A DNA stretch of 64,000 bases from Flavobacterium haoranii (GCA_003246205.1 QKBC01000019.1:1-64000), one strand, 5' to 3'. Counted from the stretch's first letter, positions 34,289 to 43,616 are shown. Numbers and translations are program-made. The notes: generated by a model from the letters alone, not told the origin.

Positions 34289-35329
34289 ATGAAAAATAGA
34301 ATTTTAAACAGAATTACAGTTATTATTTTGACCGTATTTGCACTGACAATACAATTTTCTTGTTCAGATAGTGATCAGGATAACAGAGGAGGAATGGTAA
34401 ATCCTCCGGTTATTACAAGTGTAGCTTTAGCAAATGACCCTAATTTAGAGCCTGTAACTCAAGCGCAAGGGGGAACAATGGTCATTATCAGAGGATCTGG
34501 TTTTAATACATTGCAAAAAGTATATTTTAATGATTTTGATACGTATTTCAATCCGACAATGGTTACAGACACAGAAATTTTTGTAACTATTGATATGGAT
34601 ACACCTTATGAGGAAGATGCTCCTCAAACATTAAAGGTTGTAAATAAAAACGGAGAATATGTATATCATTTTGTTGTAGCGCCACCGGCTCCGATTGTAA
34701 AAAGTTTTCAACCGGTAAATGCTGCCGAAGGAGATCAAATTACAATTTACGGGAACTATTTCATCAACCCAACAGTTTCATTTGATGGTGCTCAGGCAAC
34801 CGTTATATCCAATACTTTGACAGAAATTGTAGCAGTAATGCCGGCAAACGCACAATATAAATATATTACAGTTGAAACTATTTCCGGTACTGCTTCTTGG
34901 GGAACAGCTGTAGGAACAGCAATCTATGATGATAATTTTTATGCACCTTGGACTATTGAAGCTTGGAATAATCATGAATATGTTACTGATTTGGCAAGTG
35001 CTTTTCAAGGAACTACATTTATCAAAAAAGAGATTCCGGGTTGGGATAATATACAAGGAAACTGGGATTGGGATGATCAGATCTCTCAATATACAGGTAT
35101 TAAGTTTGCCGTTCGTTCAGATACTCCGGGAAAATTGGTGTTCATTTTTAATGGAAGTAATTGGGGAGATAATAATTTCGCTTTCAATACAACAACGGAG
35201 TGGACTGAAGTTAGTTTTACCTGGCAACAACTAAATAATGCAGATCACGTTCAAAACATTTCATTCCAGGAGTTTACAGGAGAAACCCATACGTATTACT
35301 TTGATAATATTACATATACTGTTGATTAG
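34289..35329 (+). CDS. IPT/TIG-domain surface glycan-binding lipoprotein (SusE/F-position)
   Basis: 346 residues. Lipoprotein signal with Cys near 25 (TVFALTIQFSCSDSDQDN). Two tandem IPT/TIG Ig-like domains follow: QAQGGTMVIIRGSGFNTLQKVYFN and NAAEGDQITIYGNYFINPTVSFDGAQATV. The last ~120 residues form a beta-sandwich resembling a carbohydrate-binding module (WNNHEYVTDLASAFQGTTFIKKE to YYFDNITY). This is the position and layout of a surface glycan-binding protein that helps SusCD capture polysaccharide. Starts 14 nt after susD. The carbohydrate ligand is inferred from context. Confidence 0.88.
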   Translation: MKNRILNRITVIILTVFALTIQFSCSDSDQDNRGGMVNPPVITSVALANDPNLEPVTQAQGGTMVIIRGSGFNTLQKVYFNDFDTYFNPTMVTDTEIFVTIDMDTPYEEDAPQTLKVVNKNGEYVYHFVVAPPAPIVKSFQPVNAAEGDQITIYGNYFINPTVSFDGAQATVISNTLTEIVAVMPANAQYKYITVETISGTASWGTAVGTAIYDDNFYAPWTIEAWNNHEYVTDLASAFQGTTFIKKEIPGWDNIQGNWDWDDQISQYTGIKFAVRSDTPGKLVFIFNGSNWGDNNFAFNTTTEWTEVSFTWQQLNNADHVQNISFQEFTGETHTYYFDNITYTVD

Positions 35330-35401
35330 TTGATGGTACATTTGAATTAGTTGAATAAAAGCATCTTGAAAATCAAGGTGCTTTTTTTAAAAGTATTAAA
35401 A

Positions 35402-36622
35402 ATGAATAAAAAGAGAATCACTATATTGATAATATTGTTTTCTACATTTATTATACAGGCACAAAAGTTTATAGGTTTAGCAAAGCAACCACCCATGGGA
35501 TGGAATTCATGGAATACTTTTGAGGTAAATATCGATGAGAAACTAGTAAAAGAAACCGCAGATCTAATGGTTTCTACAGGTATGAAAGAGGCTGGGTATG
35601 AATATATTGTATTAGATGATGGTTGGATGACCAAAGAGAGAGATGAAAACGGCAATTTGGTACCAGATCCCATAAAATTTCCTAGTGGTATAAAAGCTTT
35701 GATCAAGTATGTTCATTCAAAAGGTTTAAAATTTGGATTGTATAATTGTGCAGGAACTCAAACTTGTGCAGGTTATCCGGGAACAAGAGGATATGAATAT
35801 CAGGATGCACGTTTTTATGCTGCTTTAAAAATTGATTTTTTAAAATATGATTGGTGCAATACAGAAGGAATTAATGCTAAGGAAGCATATACGACAATGA
35901 GTAAAGCGCTTAAAGCAGCAGGGAGACCAATTGTTTTTAGTCTTTGCGAGTGGGGTGACAATCAACCTTGGTTGTGGGGAGAACCGATTGGTAATTTGTG
36001 GCGTATTTCCGGAGACATCTATCCATGTTATGATTGCGAATATGTTCATAAAGAAGCGGCTGAACCTTGGTCATCTTGGGGATTCTTTAAGATAGCAGAA
36101 ATGCATAAAGGAATCCGTCAATATTCAGGACCGGATCATTGGAATGATTTTGATATGTTAGAAGTTGGAAACGGAATGAGCTATGAAGAAGATAAAAGTC
36201 ATTTTGCACTTTGGTGTATGTTAGCTTCACCGTTAATCACCGGAAATGATTTCAGAACGATGAAAAAAGAAACTCTTGAAATTTTAACCAACGAGGAGCT
36301 GATCGCAATAAATCAAGATAAATTAGGAATACAAGGTTTTAAGTATAGTGATGAGAATGATTTGTCTATTTGGGTAAAACCTCTGGAAAGCGGAAACTGG
36401 GCAATCAGTTTTTTCAATAAGAGCGATAAAGAACAAATGGTAAATTTTGACTGGAAAGAGCATCAGATCAAAGACGAAGTAAATGATTTAGAGATTTCTT
36501 TTGCTAAAGAGAGCTATCAGATTAGAGATGCTTGGAAGCATAAAGATTTAAAAACGACGAAAAAGGTATTTAAAACTTCAATTAAGTCACATGACGTGGT
36601 CACTCTAATTTTAAAAAAGTAA
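35402..36622 (+). CDS. GH27 alpha-galactosidase
   Basis: 406 residues from the ATG at 35402; an upstream in-frame TTG at 35351 lacks support and would bury the signal peptide (ITILIILFSTFIIQAQ). GH27 hallmarks: KQPPMGWNSWNTF, YIVLDDGWM, FGLYNCAGTQTCAGYPG, nucleophile Asp in FLKYDWCN, CEWGDNQPWLWG, acid/base Asp in WRISGDIYPC, and DHWNDFDMLEVGNG. A short beta-sandwich C-terminal domain follows. It removes alpha-1,6-galactose branches from galactomannan, in the periplasm. Part of the rightward mannan operon, 72 nt after the TIG-domain gene and 4 nt before the GH5 gene. Confidence 0.94.
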   Translation: MNKKRITILIILFSTFIIQAQKFIGLAKQPPMGWNSWNTFEVNIDEKLVKETADLMVSTGMKEAGYEYIVLDDGWMTKERDENGNLVPDPIKFPSGIKALIKYVHSKGLKFGLYNCAGTQTCAGYPGTRGYEYQDARFYAALKIDFLKYDWCNTEGINAKEAYTTMSKALKAAGRPIVFSLCEWGDNQPWLWGEPIGNLWRISGDIYPCYDCEYVHKEAAEPWSSWGFFKIAEMHKGIRQYSGPDHWNDFDMLEVGNGMSYEEDKSHFALWCMLASPLITGNDFRTMKKETLEILTNEELIAINQDKLGIQGFKYSDENDLSIWVKPLESGNWAISFFNKSDKEQMVNFDWKEHQIKDEVNDLEISFAKESYQIRDAWKHKDLKTTKKVFKTSIKSHDVVTLILKK

Positions 36623-36626
36623 GACA

Positions 36627-37595
36627 ATGAAAAAAATAACAATATTAGTATTTCTTATATGGGGAATCTTTTTGCAAGCTCAATTTGTTAAAAAGAACGG
36701 TTCATTACAAGTTGAAGGAACACAATTGGTTAATCAATATGGAGAACCTATAGTATTAAGAGGAATGAGCTTTGGTTGGCATAGCTTTTGGCCGCGTTTT
36801 TATAATGAAAAAGCAGTGAAATGGCTTAAAAAAGATTGGCATTGTAATGTAGTAAGAGCAGCAATGGGAATTGAAGTAGGAGACAAGGGCAAAACCTATA
36901 AAGATAATCCTGAATTTGCTAAAGCTAAGATCAAAGCAGTAATTGAAGGAGCTATTAAAGAAAATATTTATGTGATTGTTGATTGGCACAGCCACAATAT
37001 AAATTTAGAAGAAGCAAAAGCATTTTTTGCTGAAATAGCTAAAGAGTATGGAGAGAATCCTAATATTATTTATGAGATTTTTAACGAACCGGACGAGGAA
37101 ACATGGGAAGAAGTAAAAGCCTATGCCGAAGAAGTTATAGCAGTGATTAGAGCAGTTGATCCTGATAATGTTATTTTAGTAGGATGCCCGCATTGGGATC
37201 AGGATATTCAGTTGCCAGCAGCTGATCCGATTAAAGATTATAAAAATTTGATGTACACCATGCACTTTTATGCGGCGACCCATGAAAAATGGTTAAGAGA
37301 TAGAGTAGATGCAGCTATAGAGAAAGGACTACCTGTTTTTATTTCAGAAAGCGCCGGAATGGAAGCAACCGGAGACGGTCCCTTAGATTATACAGCTTGG
37401 CAGGAGTATATTGATTGGATGGAAAGTAAAAAATTGAGTTGGATTACGTGGTCTGTTTCTGATAAAGACGAAACATGTTCAGTACTTCAAAAAACGGCAA
37501 AATCAGAAGGAAAATGGAAATTATCAGATTTAAAGGAATCGGGAGTTAAGATAAGAGAGATATTAAGGAAGTTAAATGAAAATAATTACGAATAG
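36627..37595 (+). CDS. GH5 endoglucanase-like enzyme (GH5_2-type)
   Basis: 322 residues with a signal peptide (ITILVFLIWGIFLQAQ). The barrel begins GSLQVEGTQLVNQYGEPIVLRGMSFGWHSFWPRFYN, followed by VIVDWHSHN, the acid/base Glu in IIYEIFNEPDEETW, LMYTMHFYAATH and the nucleophile Glu in PVFISESAGM, with WITWSVSDKDETCSVL near the end. This pattern is that of small bacterial cellulases of GH5 subfamily 2, not the GH5_7 mannanase at 20294-21583. In this locus it may cut Glc-Glc or Glc-Man links of glucomannan. Last gene of the rightward operon. Confidence 0.9.
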   Translation: MKKITILVFLIWGIFLQAQFVKKNGSLQVEGTQLVNQYGEPIVLRGMSFGWHSFWPRFYNEKAVKWLKKDWHCNVVRAAMGIEVGDKGKTYKDNPEFAKAKIKAVIEGAIKENIYVIVDWHSHNINLEEAKAFFAEIAKEYGENPNIIYEIFNEPDEETWEEVKAYAEEVIAVIRAVDPDNVILVGCPHWDQDIQLPAADPIKDYKNLMYTMHFYAATHEKWLRDRVDAAIEKGLPVFISESAGMEATGDGPLDYTAWQEYIDWMESKKLSWITWSVSDKDETCSVLQKTAKSEGKWKLSDLKESGVKIREILRKLNENNYE

Positions 37596-37718
37596 AATAA
37601 TAAGCTTAATTCTCATTTAGGTTAAAATAAAAATAATTTAGATTATAAAATTTGATATTTATAAGTTTCCGAGAAGGATAGATTATATAAATAATTTTAA
37701 AAATCTCATTATATTCAT

Positions 37719-37767
37719 AAAGTCCAATTTATATTGTAATTTTCAATAAAAATTGGGCTTTATATTT
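37719..37767 (+). terminator. Terminator of the rightward mannan operon
   Basis: Arms 37719-37736 and 37744-37761 form an 18-bp stem with one G-T wobble and one mismatch around TAATTTT, followed by a T-rich tract. It lies 124 nt after the GH5 stop; the rest of 37596-37869 is AT-rich without genes. Confidence 0.6.
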
Positions 37768-37869
37768 TAGTTTAATTAAGAAAATTAAAGTTGTTTAGGA
37801 ATGAAAAGTATTTTTCTAAGAAGCCTATAAGTCTCCAATTGTAGAATAAATATTCTTTTGTAGATTTTC

Positions 37870-39051
37870 CTAAAAACTCCATTTCCCTCTGAGAAAGATG
37901 CGGTGGGTTATTCCGGTAAAGGTACTTTGTTGTTCGATATAGAAAGATTGTGATATGAGGTCAATGTCAAAATTTGTAAAAATGTTATACGTTAAATCAG
38001 GTAGTATAATTAATAAGTTGGTTCCCGGTGCAAAAATAGTTGTAAGGCTACCACTAAATAGGGGAGTGAAAGACTTACTGACTGTTAAAGCAGTATTCCA
38101 TTTAGTAGGCATTAGATGTTTAGGTGAAAATCGAAGGGAAGTATTGTCTAAATTTTCAACAGGTTGGTCGTAGCCTTCGCTATTCCATAAAAAACCTCCG
38201 TTGACGTACCAGCTTTTATGAAATAAGTAATCAGCTTCTATGGTAAAGTTGATCTGGTCTTTGTTGTCTTTATCTGGAGCAAAATATTGAATTTCACCCT
38301 TAAATCCTGTATTTACAATACTTCCGGACCATCCGGTCCCAAGTGTGATTTTTTCATTGAAAAAACCTCCGATAAATTGAAAATCATAATTTTTACGATT
38401 AAAAAAATATTTAGCAGCATATACATTTTCTTTGGACACTTTAGAGGCAGATGCTACTAACTCAAAGTTAGACAGGGATGTGAATTGTTGTGAAACTTTC
38501 AGAGCATCTCTTCCTGGCCTTTCTTCATAATCAAAATCAAGAAAGTTATAAGTGTTAAAAATGTCATTGGGATTCCAAATGGTACTAATTCCCCAATTGA
38601 TTCTTTGTCTTCCCAATCGTGCTTCAAAATTCTTGTTTGTGTATTGCAACCATAATCGATCAATGTTTGTGTGAAAAACTAGTTCAGGAGCATTTATCCA
38701 AGTGGCAGACATATTCAGTAATTCATTTTGATTTTTCAAAGCAGAGGAGAAGTCAGGTGTCAACTTGATCTCTTCTCCCCAAAAAATCCGATTGCGAATT
38801 TCTAAACCTGAAGCCCATTTTGAAGAAGGTACATAGCGAAAGTTTAAGCGGTTATGAATTAAATTTCCCGCTATGAATTCGTTATAATTTTTAGAGAAAG
38901 TATACGTTTGTAAATCTTTAAGATAACCTCTTATTTGTAATGAAGAATTTTTATGATTAATACTGTCTCTGATTTGGGCATAAGTGTTTGATCGGATTAA
39001 CAGACAATTAAAGAATAAAATCAATTTTATGATGAAAGAGCTTCTTTTCAT
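37870..39051 (-). CDS. Outer-membrane beta-barrel (porin-like) protein of an ABC export operon
   Basis: 393 residues. Signal peptide (IIKLILFFNCLLIRSNTYAQ), then alternating amphipathic strands rich in aromatic residues: HNRLNFRYVPSSKWASGLEIRNR, DRLWLQYTNKNFEARLGRQRINWG, FTIEADYLFHKSWYVNGGFLW, ending FLRGKWSF with a C-terminal Phe, the usual barrel-insertion signal. The LGRQRINWG string recalls DUF1302/porin-like barrels. It is the last gene of the operon with a LolA-like protein and ABC transporter, 6 nt after the ATPase gene, so it probably receives or passes on the exported molecule at the outer membrane. No specific family assignment is possible by eye. Confidence 0.75.
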   Translation of the reverse strand: MKRSSFIIKLILFFNCLLIRSNTYAQIRDSINHKNSSLQIRGYLKDLQTYTFSKNYNEFIAGNLIHNRLNFRYVPSSKWASGLEIRNRIFWGEEIKLTPDFSSALKNQNELLNMSATWINAPELVFHTNIDRLWLQYTNKNFEARLGRQRINWGISTIWNPNDIFNTYNFLDFDYEERPGRDALKVSQQFTSLSNFELVASASKVSKENVYAAKYFFNRKNYDFQFIGGFFNEKITLGTGWSGSIVNTGFKGEIQYFAPDKDNKDQINFTIEADYLFHKSWYVNGGFLWNSEGYDQPVENLDNTSLRFSPKHLMPTKWNTALTVSKSFTPLFSGSLTTIFAPGTNLLIILPDLTYNIFTNFDIDLISQSFYIEQQSTFTGITHRIFLRGKWSF

Positions 39052-39057
39052 GTGAAT

Positions 39058-39777
39058 TCAGATAAGACTGTTACCATGATTTAATTCAAGATAAGTTCCG
39101 GTATCAGAATTTACTTCGCCATCTACTAATGTAATGACTCTTCTGGCCCTTTCAATAACCCTTTGGTCATGGGTAGAAAAGATAAACGTCATATTTTCTT
39201 CTTGATTCAGTTTGGTCATTATATCCAGTAAATTGGCAGCTGATTTACTGTCAAGGTTTGCTGTAGGTTCATCTGCTAAAACAAATTGAGGTTTTGAAGC
39301 AAGTGCTCTGGCTACAGCTACTCGTTGTTGTTGTCCTCCTGATAATTGTGCAGGTCTTGAATTTAATTTGTCAGATAAGCCGACTTCCTGAAATAATGTT
39401 TGTACTCGTTCCTTGATTTCACGTTTTCCTCTGCCTTGCAGTTGCATAATTAATTCTACATTTTCCTTAGCCGTTAATACGGGTATTAAATTAAATGATT
39501 GGAACACAAAACCGATATTGTGTAATCTAAAATCAATCAATTCATTTGCTGAGAGTTTGGTGATGTCTATTCCGTTAATCAAAATATTGCCTTGATCCGG
39601 TTTGTCTAATCCTCCGATAAGATTCAGTAAAGTGGTCTTACCGGAACCTGAGGGGCCTACTAATGCTACGAATTCTCCTTTTTCCAAATGCAGGTGTACA
39701 TTTTTGACGGCTAACACCGGAATGCTTTTTTTGTTGAATGTTTTACTGATATTATGAGCGTCAATTACAGTTTTCAT
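39058..39777 (-). CDS. LolD/MacB-type ABC transporter ATP-binding protein
   Basis: 239 residues, a complete nucleotide-binding domain. Walker A GPSGSGKTT (near 40-48), Q-loop VFQSFNLIPVLTAKENVE, signature LSGGQQQRVAVARALA, Walker B FVLADEPTANLDSKS and switch His in FIFSTHDQRV. The sequence group is that of LolD, FtsE and MacB, which drive mechanical transport rather than membrane passage. It pairs with the two FtsX-type permeases immediately upstream in the operon (11 nt gap). Confidence 0.95.
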   Translation of the reverse strand: MKTVIDAHNISKTFNKKSIPVLAVKNVHLHLEKGEFVALVGPSGSGKTTLLNLIGGLDKPDQGNILINGIDITKLSANELIDFRLHNIGFVFQSFNLIPVLTAKENVELIMQLQGRGKREIKERVQTLFQEVGLSDKLNSRPAQLSGGQQQRVAVARALASKPQFVLADEPTANLDSKSAANLLDIMTKLNQEENMTFIFSTHDQRVIERARRVITLVDGEVNSDTGTYLELNHGNSLI

Positions 39778-39788
39778 AGTTACAGGGT

Positions 39789-41003
39789 TTATTGCCGCAG
39801 AGCATCGGCAGGTTGAAGTTTTATTGCTTTTAAAGAAGGGAATAAGGCTGAAACCAAAGCCGTAATGATTATGATGATTAAAACTTTTGGTAGACTATCT
39901 GAGGGAAATTCCGGATAAATAATTGAACTAAAGCCAAATCCGGACATAGCAGCTTCTGAGAAGGACGAAATGTCAATTCCTGCTTTGCTAAAGTAAATGG
40001 TAGCCAGCCATGAAGCTAATATTCCTAATGGAACACCCACAAAAGTTAATAAAACAGTTTCTGAAAGTATCAATAAAAATACTTTTTTCCGATTCATACC
40101 CAAAGCGGTTAACATTCCTATTTCGCGAGTTCGTTCCAATACTGACATTAGCATGGTATTGATGATGCCAAAGGCAAGAGCAATCATTATAATTATTACA
40201 TAGATTATAGAAAATTCATCAACATAGCCAACCATAAGATTAGTTTCAGGAGAAGTCTCTTTCCAGGTTTCTATAGCTAATTCAGGAAATTTTTTTTGAA
40301 TTTCTTCTTTAGTAGTCTGGAGGTCTTTATCATCATGTAATAAAATTGCAATTTCATTGCAAGAATTTTGGGGTAAGTTTAAATAATTGTTGAGTACATT
40401 TTTTGAAACGTATACATTTAATTCATCAAGAGGTGTATTGTCTGATTGATAAATACCAACAATGCGAAATGCACCGGCCGTTAGATTATTATCTTTATCA
40501 GTAAAAGTCAGCACAATTTTATTATTAAGTTTTAACTTCATCTTATCGGCTAATTTTTTTCCGATCAGAACACCATTTTTTTTGCCTTCTGAAAGTTCTT
40601 TTCCTTCCTTGATCTTATCTTTTAATTTTGAGGTGTTATTTTCAGCATTGTTTGTAATACCATTGATACGTACGTGAGTACTTCCGGTGGTAGTGGAAAG
40701 CATGCCAAATGTTACGGTTCGTGTAGAAAGGTATTTTATTTGATGGAATGATTTTAAAGAATTTATTACCTGTTGTTCATTCATACTGAACTTAGGGTCA
40801 TAATCTTCTTTGAATTGCTTGTGATGTATTTGTAAATGGCCTACTTCAGTATCAATTACAGTTCTGACTCTATTATTAATCATTCCCTCATATAGAGCCA
40901 AAACAAATATTCCGGCAAAGAGTCCGATAGCCACAGAAGTCATTATGATAAAACTTCTTGTTTTATTTCTCCATATATTTCTCCAGGCCAATGATATGTT
41001 CAT
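39789..41003 (-). CDS. FtsX/MacB-type ABC transporter permease (second)
   Basis: 404 residues. One N-terminal membrane helix (SFIIMTSVAIGLFAGIFVLALYEG), a large periplasmic MacB_PCD domain of about 220 residues, then three C-terminal helices (FSIIYVIIIMIALAFGIINTMLM, LILSETVLLTFVGVPLGILASW, LIIIIITALVSALFPSLKAI). VLERTREIGMLTALGMNRKKVF is the coupling helix region typical of LolC/LolE and MacB. It starts one base after the stop of the other permease, so they probably form a heterodimer like LolCE. Confidence 0.93.
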   Translation of the reverse strand: MNISLAWRNIWRNKTRSFIIMTSVAIGLFAGIFVLALYEGMINNRVRTVIDTEVGHLQIHHKQFKEDYDPKFSMNEQQVINSLKSFHQIKYLSTRTVTFGMLSTTTGSTHVRINGITNNAENNTSKLKDKIKEGKELSEGKKNGVLIGKKLADKMKLKLNNKIVLTFTDKDNNLTAGAFRIVGIYQSDNTPLDELNVYVSKNVLNNYLNLPQNSCNEIAILLHDDKDLQTTKEEIQKKFPELAIETWKETSPETNLMVGYVDEFSIIYVIIIMIALAFGIINTMLMSVLERTREIGMLTALGMNRKKVFLLILSETVLLTFVGVPLGILASWLATIYFSKAGIDISSFSEAAMSGFGFSSIIYPEFPSDSLPKVLIIIIITALVSALFPSLKAIKLQPADALRQ

Positions 41004-41004
41004 A

Positions 41005-42225
41005 TTACATTTTTTTCATGGATTCAATTGGATCAAGTCTCAGTACTTTAACCAGAGGATAAAAAGACAGGATAAGACCTAATAGCAATACAATAATTCC
41101 TTGTTCTATGAAGATATTACTATCAGTAGAAGCAGGGAAGATGGGTTCAAAACCGAATTCTTCATACGTTTTAGCAAATTCACCGGTAAACCGGATGGGA
41201 TTTATTTTTAGATAATAAACAATGGGAATGCTTATCAATATACCTAGTAGACAACCGGTAATTACGGTAAATAAGGATTCAAGGATTAAGAGATAGATTA
41301 ATTTGATCTTTTTCATTCCGATAGCAACCAGCATTCCGATTTCATATTTTCGTTCGACCATCATCATTAAAAGGGTTCCGAATATGCCAAAACAAACTAA
41401 AATGTAGAGTAAAATAACAATAATGTACATACTCGCTTTATCGGTTTTGATGTGTTGGGTTATTTCGGGCATCATTTCTTCCCAAGTCATTACTTCGTAA
41501 TCTTTCCCTAATATGTTTTTTAAACTCCGAGCTGTTTGATTCATCTCGTCATTTGTTTTGAGGTTTAGAACATAAGAGGTCAGTTTATTCGGGGCTCCGT
41601 ACATTTCTTGAGCTAAAGGCAAATTCATATAAAGGGATTGATCATTCAAGTCGGGTGAACCAAATTTGAGTATTCCTTTTATTCGGAATTTCCCAGATGC
41701 AATTGAACCATGATAGCCTTGCCCTAAAAGGACAATTGTGTCATTTAATTTAGTTCCCAGTCTTTTCATCAAGCCTTCACTTATTAAAATGTCTGTGTCA
41801 TTAGCCGTTAAATAATTTCCTTCAATTATTTTGTTTTTTAATTGAGTGATAAAGTTTTCTTTATCGGGTGAAATACCAATTACCATGGCACTTTTGGTAT
41901 TTGTCTCTGTAGCTGATAGCGCAAAAGATTCAAAACGAGGCGCAAGATTTTGTACGTTGTCTTCAGTCAAGATCGTATGCTGTAGTTCTTTCGAATCTTC
42001 AAAAACATTATCTAAGATTCTTTCTTCCCAATATCCTTTTTTATGGATTTGGACATAACCATTGTAAAAACTCACCACATTTTTAATGAGATTATCAAAA
42101 ACACCATCCTGTAAGCTATTGGTCACTGTAGATAAAAGAACGGCAAAGAAAATAGCGGAGATAGTAATTGCTGTCCGATTGCGATTACGCCACATATTTT
42201 TCCATGCCAATTTAATGATCCACAT
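41005..42225 (-). CDS. FtsX/MacB-type ABC transporter permease (first)
   Basis: 406 residues with the same plan as its neighbour: helix 1 (AITISAIFFAVLLSTVTNSLQDG), a periplasmic domain, and three C-terminal helices (MYIIVILLYILVCFGIFGTLLMM, LIYLLILESLFTVITGCLLGILI, GIIVLLLGLILSFYPLVKVL). MVERKYEIGMLVAIGMKKIKL is the coupling motif. Both N-termini contain the related WxNMWRNRNRT/WRNIWRNKTRS string just before helix 1, showing a tandem duplication. One base separates it from the LolA-like gene upstream. Confidence 0.93.
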   Translation of the reverse strand: MWIIKLAWKNMWRNRNRTAITISAIFFAVLLSTVTNSLQDGVFDNLIKNVVSFYNGYVQIHKKGYWEERILDNVFEDSKELQHTILTEDNVQNLAPRFESFALSATETNTKSAMVIGISPDKENFITQLKNKIIEGNYLTANDTDILISEGLMKRLGTKLNDTIVLLGQGYHGSIASGKFRIKGILKFGSPDLNDQSLYMNLPLAQEMYGAPNKLTSYVLNLKTNDEMNQTARSLKNILGKDYEVMTWEEMMPEITQHIKTDKASMYIIVILLYILVCFGIFGTLLMMMVERKYEIGMLVAIGMKKIKLIYLLILESLFTVITGCLLGILISIPIVYYLKINPIRFTGEFAKTYEEFGFEPIFPASTDSNIFIEQGIIVLLLGLILSFYPLVKVLRLDPIESMKKM

Positions 42226-42226
42226 T

Positions 42227-42994
42227 TTAATTCAGTTTTTTCATTTTGCTCAGGGTAAAAAAGTTATCATCAATAAGTTTGTCAAAAAGTATTTTTTTAT
42301 AGATGATTTCTGTTTTTTGATTTTTCTTGTCTATAGGAATCATTTCTATTCGAGTCGGAATTAAACGCCCATCCATTTCTTTGATATCATAAGCATTCAT
42401 AATATTGATTAAAGAACCGTCTTCATCAAAGAATTTTGTATGTAATTCCAGATAGTCTTTTTTATCGATACAGACTATAATTTTCCCCCAAACGACAGCT
42501 GTTTCCGGTTTAGGGATCATTTGAACTTTAAAACAGGGTTTATTAGCAATTAAAGTATCTGAAAGAAGAGTGTGGATATAATCGTTAACTACAGAAGATT
42601 CTTTTACAAGGTCGTCATTGGTAAAGTCGGTTCCCATCCACGATTGACTCATCATAGAAGGCGGCAATTTTATGGAACGTTCTAGAGTAGGGATCCAATT
42701 CCATACTTCTTTGCCTCGTTTTAGAAAAACGGTTCCTTTATCTTTTATAGGAGATTGAATTAGAATCATGGAATAGTCGGTTCCTTTTATCCAGGTCTTG
42801 ACATCCATTTTTCTAGACCAGTTAGCTCGTGAGGTAATAATAACCAATTCAGCTTGTGAGGTTTTACCTCTCATTTTTTCATCAGCTTTTTTTACAATAT
42901 CCGAAGCATCTTGTTCAGGGAATTGGTTAAAGGCTAAAATTAATGATAGCAAAAAGAACCGTAAACTATTGGTGATATTTAGAATTATATACAT
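42227..42994 (-). CDS. LolA-like outer-membrane lipoprotein-sorting protein
   Basis: 255 residues. Hydrophobic signal sequence (SLRFFLLSLILAFNQFPEQ), then DASDIVKKADEKMRGKTSQAELVIITSRANW, LKRGKEVWNWIPTLERSIKLPPSMMSQSWMGTDFTNDDLV and GRLIPTRIEMIPIDKK. These strings are typical of the LolA-like family annotated as outer-membrane lipoprotein-sorting protein, whose half-barrel binds acyl chains in the periplasm. First gene of the leftward operon, so the system has its own carrier, transporter and outer-membrane barrel. It is not the housekeeping LolA, which is normally a single gene; cargo unknown. Confidence 0.88.
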   Translation of the reverse strand: MYIILNITNSLRFFLLSLILAFNQFPEQDASDIVKKADEKMRGKTSQAELVIITSRANWSRKMDVKTWIKGTDYSMILIQSPIKDKGTVFLKRGKEVWNWIPTLERSIKLPPSMMSQSWMGTDFTNDDLVKESSVVNDYIHTLLSDTLIANKPCFKVQMIPKPETAVVWGKIIVCIDKKDYLELHTKFFDEDGSLINIMNAYDIKEMDGRLIPTRIEMIPIDKKNQKTEIIYKKILFDKLIDDNFFTLSKMKKLN

Positions 42995-43043
42995 ACATGC
43001 CTTCAGATTAAATTATTGTGTAATTCTGTTTGAAAATAAAAAA

Positions 43044-43058
43044 TCAAGCTTTTTTGAA
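43044..43058 (+). repeat. 15-nt direct repeat, copy 1
   Basis: TCAAGCTTTTTTGAA, identical to the copy at 43602-43616; itself a near-palindrome (TCAA...TTGA). Confidence 0.55.
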
Positions 43059-43601
43059 TTCTCTGATTTGTTAATTCAACTTTTAAAAGAACTTTTTTCT
43101 GAATTTGTTATAGTGTTCTATGATTAAATACTTTGGAGGCATGTTTATACTCAAATATAGCAAAAAAATCCATAGGATGATTATTTTCTATGTAAGTTAT
43201 TTAGATCTTTAATATGAAAATAAGAATAATTTTTAAAGAGTAAATTTTTATATGTTAAGCATTAAGAATATATGATTGCATCAATTTATTTTAAATGAAA
43301 GGATAAAGATTTCTAGAATAGAACTATACAAGTATAAAGTTCCTATTCCTGAGTAAATAGAAAAGAAAAACTTTATCTCATGTATAAATTTCATAAAAAA
43401 GAAAGGTAAAGATTTAAAAAAATGATTAAAGTTTGTAAATGAGTAATTAATGAGAATGTTTGGTAGATATAGTAAACAAATTGAATATAGAGTAATGAGA
43501 AAGAATAAACCAATGTGAATTGTCTGACAATCCGTTTTTTAAACTAAAAACGAGGTATAGATATTTTATAAATGAAATAAGTAAAATGTAAATTTATTAA
43601 G

Positions 43602-43616
43602 TCAAGCTTTTTTGAA
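43602..43616 (+). repeat. 15-nt direct repeat, copy 2
   Basis: TCAAGCTTTTTTGAA, second exact copy, 558 nt from the first, bracketing most of the gene-free stretch. Confidence 0.55.

Noticed and set aside
43519..43531. Palindrome ATTGTC-T-GACAAT in the gene-free stretch
   Set aside because: Short, isolated, not beside any promoter box; likely chance in AT-rich DNA.
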